From: Patescibacteria group bacterium
GTDB lineage: Bacteria; Patescibacteriota; WWE3; 0-14-0-20-40-13
DNA length: 41,229 nucleotides
NCBI GenBank assembly: GCA_018896215.1
Contig: JAHINB010000020.1
Coordinates: 1-41,229 of the forward strand
Reading direction: 5' to 3'
Under the pieces are notes generated by a model that was not told the origin of the DNA, did no database searches, and saw nothing but the letters and a program-made list of their open reading frames with translations. Shown one piece after another: positions 39,451 to 41,229 of the stretch (positions are counted from its first letter, which is position 1; each line of letters begins with the position of its first letter). The position numbers and the translations under genes were made by a program.

Positions 39451-40110
39451 ATGCCATGCAAAAATACACGGAAAATATATTCGGAGGATTCTTATTATCA
39501 TGTTTACAATAGAGGTTTTGATAGGAAGGAGATTTTTTTAGACTCGCACGACTACAATACTTTTATCTATCTTTTTAGAACATATTTGGAGCCTGGATTT
39601 ACAGTTAAAAAATTTGATAAAGCTAAAAAAGTTTATGTTGAATATACTCCTGCTCACTGTTATAAAAAAGTCTCATTAAAAGCCTTTTGCTTAATGCCAA
39701 ATCATTTCCACTTGTTAGTTCGTTTATTACAAAAGGAAGGCATGTCAGAATTGCTTAAAAAAGTGTGTCTTAACTACACATCGTATTATAATTCCAAATA
39801 TGATAGAGAAGGAAAGCTATATAATGGTGTGTATAGAGCGGTTTTGGTTAATAATGAACCACAATTTAAGCAACTTACCAGATATATTCATTTAAACCCT
39901 GTTAAATTACTTGATTCAAAGCCTTTAGAAGGCTACGAATTTTCTAGCTTTAATTATATTTTTAGTGACATCAAAAAACCTTGGATTGACTGGAAAGCAG
40001 TGCTTTTAGATAACACTAGGGAAAACTACATAAATTTTGTAAAATGCAAAGAGAAAGATGGGTTTGGAGATAAAGATAGAGAGGAAATTGCAAGTTTAGT
40101 TTTAGATTAA
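39451..40110 (+). CDS. REP-associated tyrosine transposase (RAYT, Y1-type)
   Basis: 219 residues of the IS200/RAYT HUH family. N-terminal SYYHVYNRGFDRKEIF, metal site H85-F-H87 in MPNHFHLLV, catalytic Tyr145 in LTRYIHLNPV. RAYTs are single-copy, domesticated relatives of IS200 transposases which cut and join REP hairpins. REP-like palindromes on both sides support this. No clear Shine-Dalgarno. The C-terminus is short and acidic. Confidence 0.9.
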   Translation: MPCKNTRKIYSEDSYYHVYNRGFDRKEIFLDSHDYNTFIYLFRTYLEPGFTVKKFDKAKKVYVEYTPAHCYKKVSLKAFCLMPNHFHLLVRLLQKEGMSELLKKVCLNYTSYYNSKYDREGKLYNGVYRAVLVNNEPQFKQLTRYIHLNPVKLLDSKPLEGYEFSSFNYIFSDIKKPWIDWKAVLLDNTRENYINFVKCKEKDGFGDKDREEIASLVLD

Positions 40111-40132
40111 GTCTAAATCAGGGTCTAAATCA

Positions 40133-40187
40133 GGGAGTCTCCCGTTTAGGGTGACACCCTTTTAGGGTGACACCCTAAAAATTCCCT
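40133..40187. repeat. REP-like palindromes, right of the RAYT gene
   Basis: CAGGGAGTCTCCC, TAGGGTGACACCC, then AGGGTGACACCCTAAAA; nearly the same hairpins as the left copy, so the RAYT gene is bracketed by its putative substrates. Confidence 0.75.
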
Positions 40188-40194
40188 AAAAATT

Positions 40195-40270
40195 GCCAAT
40201 GTAGCTCAGCTGGTAGAGCAAACGCTTCGTAAGCGTTAGGTCGTGGGTTCGACCCCCACCATTGGCTCCA
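40195..40270 (+). tRNA. tRNA-Thr(CGT)
   Basis: The acceptor GCCAATG pairs with CATTGGC. The anticodon stem AACGC/GCGTT encloses TTCGTAA (CGT). CCA is encoded. Confidence 0.94.
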
Positions 40271-40289
40271 TTGGTGCTATACTTTATCT

Positions 40290-41021
40290 ATGATCAAAAG
40301 ACGAGCTTCAGAACATAAACAAGTTTGTTTCTCACGAAATAAAATTATCTACAAAAAGCTCTTTTATAGAACGCTACTGTCTCTTTTTATTGTTGGCATT
40401 TTATACCTGTGGGTTTTTGGAATATTTTCTAATATAAATAATTTTTGGAAATTGTTTGGAAAATCTGCCACTACCCAATCGCTCGACACTCGCCCACCTT
40501 TTGCACCGTATCTTAAATCAATCCCCATCGCCACTAACAAGGACACGGTCAACATAGAGGGCATCTCCGAGAAAGGAGCTAAAATTGAACTTTTTTTAAA
40601 TGAGCAAAAAGTAGAAGAAACCATTTGCGATAATGACGGGACATTTAATTTTGGAGCGGTAAAAATCCAGCCCTCCAAGAACTCTCTTTACGCAATTGCA
40701 ACCGACGAAGCCCAAAATAAAAGCCTGCAATCGGAGATGAGAGATATTTTATTTGACAATGAAAAACCCAAGATTAGTATTATTGAACCTAGCGAAGGCG
40801 AAACTATCAGCAGTCCAGTTAGAACGGCTAAAGTTGAAGGATCCACGGAACCTAACGCTACAGTTACCATAAACGGAACTCGCGCGATAATTGACGAGAA
40901 TGGAAACTTTTGGCAAATGATGTACCCTGTGGAGGGAGGAAACAAAATTACAGCGCTTGCTATCGATACCGCTGGAAACGAAACCAAGATCGAACGATAT
41001 TTTAGTTTTGAAGAAGATTAG
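40290..41021 (+). CDS. Membrane-anchored Ig-like domain protein
   Basis: 243 residues. A membrane anchor near 25-50 (LLSLFIVGILYLWVFGIF) is followed by two bacterial Ig-like domains (about 75-150 and 155-240), each with a GxxE.GAKIELFLN or GSTEPNATVTING start and a D-xGNF..W core, as in glucodextranase-like domain B. Probably external or periplasmic, structural. Leaderless: TATACT lies six bases before the ATG. Overlaps the opposite flippase gene by 20 bp at its end. Confidence 0.75.
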   Translation: MIKRRASEHKQVCFSRNKIIYKKLFYRTLLSLFIVGILYLWVFGIFSNINNFWKLFGKSATTQSLDTRPPFAPYLKSIPIATNKDTVNIEGISEKGAKIELFLNEQKVEETICDNDGTFNFGAVKIQPSKNSLYAIATDEAQNKSLQSEMRDILFDNEKPKISIIEPSEGETISSPVRTAKVEGSTEPNATVTINGTRAIIDENGNFWQMMYPVEGGNKITALAIDTAGNETKIERYFSFEED

Positions 41022-41229
41022 AAATTCTTACCTCACGATAAACCAGTATCAATACTATAAACTCCGTCAAAATAGTAATGTATGCACAAGCCATATAACC
41101 ATATTGGGGAATTAGAATAAGATTTGCTACCACATTAAATATCAGCCCCAACCCATAAAACACCGGCAAGCGTTTTTGCTTTTCCATAACAACTAATGCC
41201 CAACTGTAAGGAGAGGAGAGAAAAAAAGT
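41002..41229 (-). CDS. Polysaccharide flippase (Wzx/MATE-like), C-terminal part
   Basis: Partial; its start lies beyond the window. The visible 75 residues hold two to three membrane segments, with VFYGLGLIFNVVANLILIPQYGYMACAYITILTE typical of the last helices of O-antigen/MOP-family flippases. The frame is open to the edge. Role in exporting lipid-linked oligosaccharide. Confidence 0.7.
   Translation of the reverse strand, partial: TFFLSSPYSWALVVMEKQKRLPVFYGLGLIFNVVANLILIPQYGYMACAYITILTEFIVLILVYREVRISNLLQN

Noticed and set aside
39348-40190. CRISPR array from GGGTGACACCC repeats
   Set aside because: Repeats are short palindromes with no regular unique spacers, and no cas gene is present; REP/RAYT explains them.

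Overview
The window looks like a contig from a Candidate Phyla Radiation (Patescibacteria) bacterium. The signs are an AT-rich genome, compact overlapping genes, many leaderless promoters, tRNAs with encoded CCA, a giant Ig-repeat surface protein, a RAYT element, and minimal housekeeping (dus, prmC, secG). The standard code fits, because TGA is used as a stop. Placement below CPR (WWE3 or Microgenomates-like) is a guess.

Layout. 1-4.5 kb: a tRNA island (Leu, Phe, Tyr, Leu, Pro, Lys, Arg, Gly, Val, His) full of structured repeats that abut tRNA 3'-CCA ends. It also holds an interrupted tRNA-Gly, a broken tRNA-Leu, dus and a membrane flippase-like gene. 4.5-16.6 kb: prmC, a secreted transglutaminase-like protein, a peptide-binding lipoprotein-like protein, secG, a small membrane protein, a 2364-residue Ig-repeat surface protein and a short paralogue of its N-terminus.

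16.7-39.3 kb is an accessory region that I read as a peptide-modification (RiPP-like) island. It has at least three parts. Part A (20.5-26.9 kb) has a radical SAM/SPASM protein with a C-terminal PqqD-like domain, three Cys/Asp-rich peptides of 40-47 residues, and three HExxH metallopeptidases. It also has two copies of a CofE-like glutamate ligase, each followed by a 55-residue peptide ending TNWRWE. Part B (28.7-32.1 kb) has a 47-residue candidate precursor, a radical SAM/SPASM protein, a stand-alone PqqD-like domain, a second SPASM protein without the SAM-cluster cysteines, a ClpP-like serine protease and a nucleotidyltransferase. Part C (35.3-39.3 kb) has a nucleotidyltransferase, an alpha/beta hydrolase, a degenerate MetRS-like protein and an M16 peptidase. 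A B12-type radical SAM with a Nudix gene, a decayed SPASM gene, a Ppx/GppA-like gene, a fourth HExxH protein, an MntA/HepT module and a broken second one, an intact IS and an IS fragment lie between them.

Eight minus-strand promoters in this region share CTATAGGATTTGACGGGA followed 16-18 bp later by a -10 box. Candidate precursors and their partner enzymes carry very strong Shine-Dalgarno sequences, whereas most other genes look leaderless. The last 2 kb hold a RAYT transposase between REP-like palindromes, tRNA-Thr, an Ig-domain membrane protein and the end of a flippase. The peptide-modification reading is inference from gene content; product structure and function are unknown.
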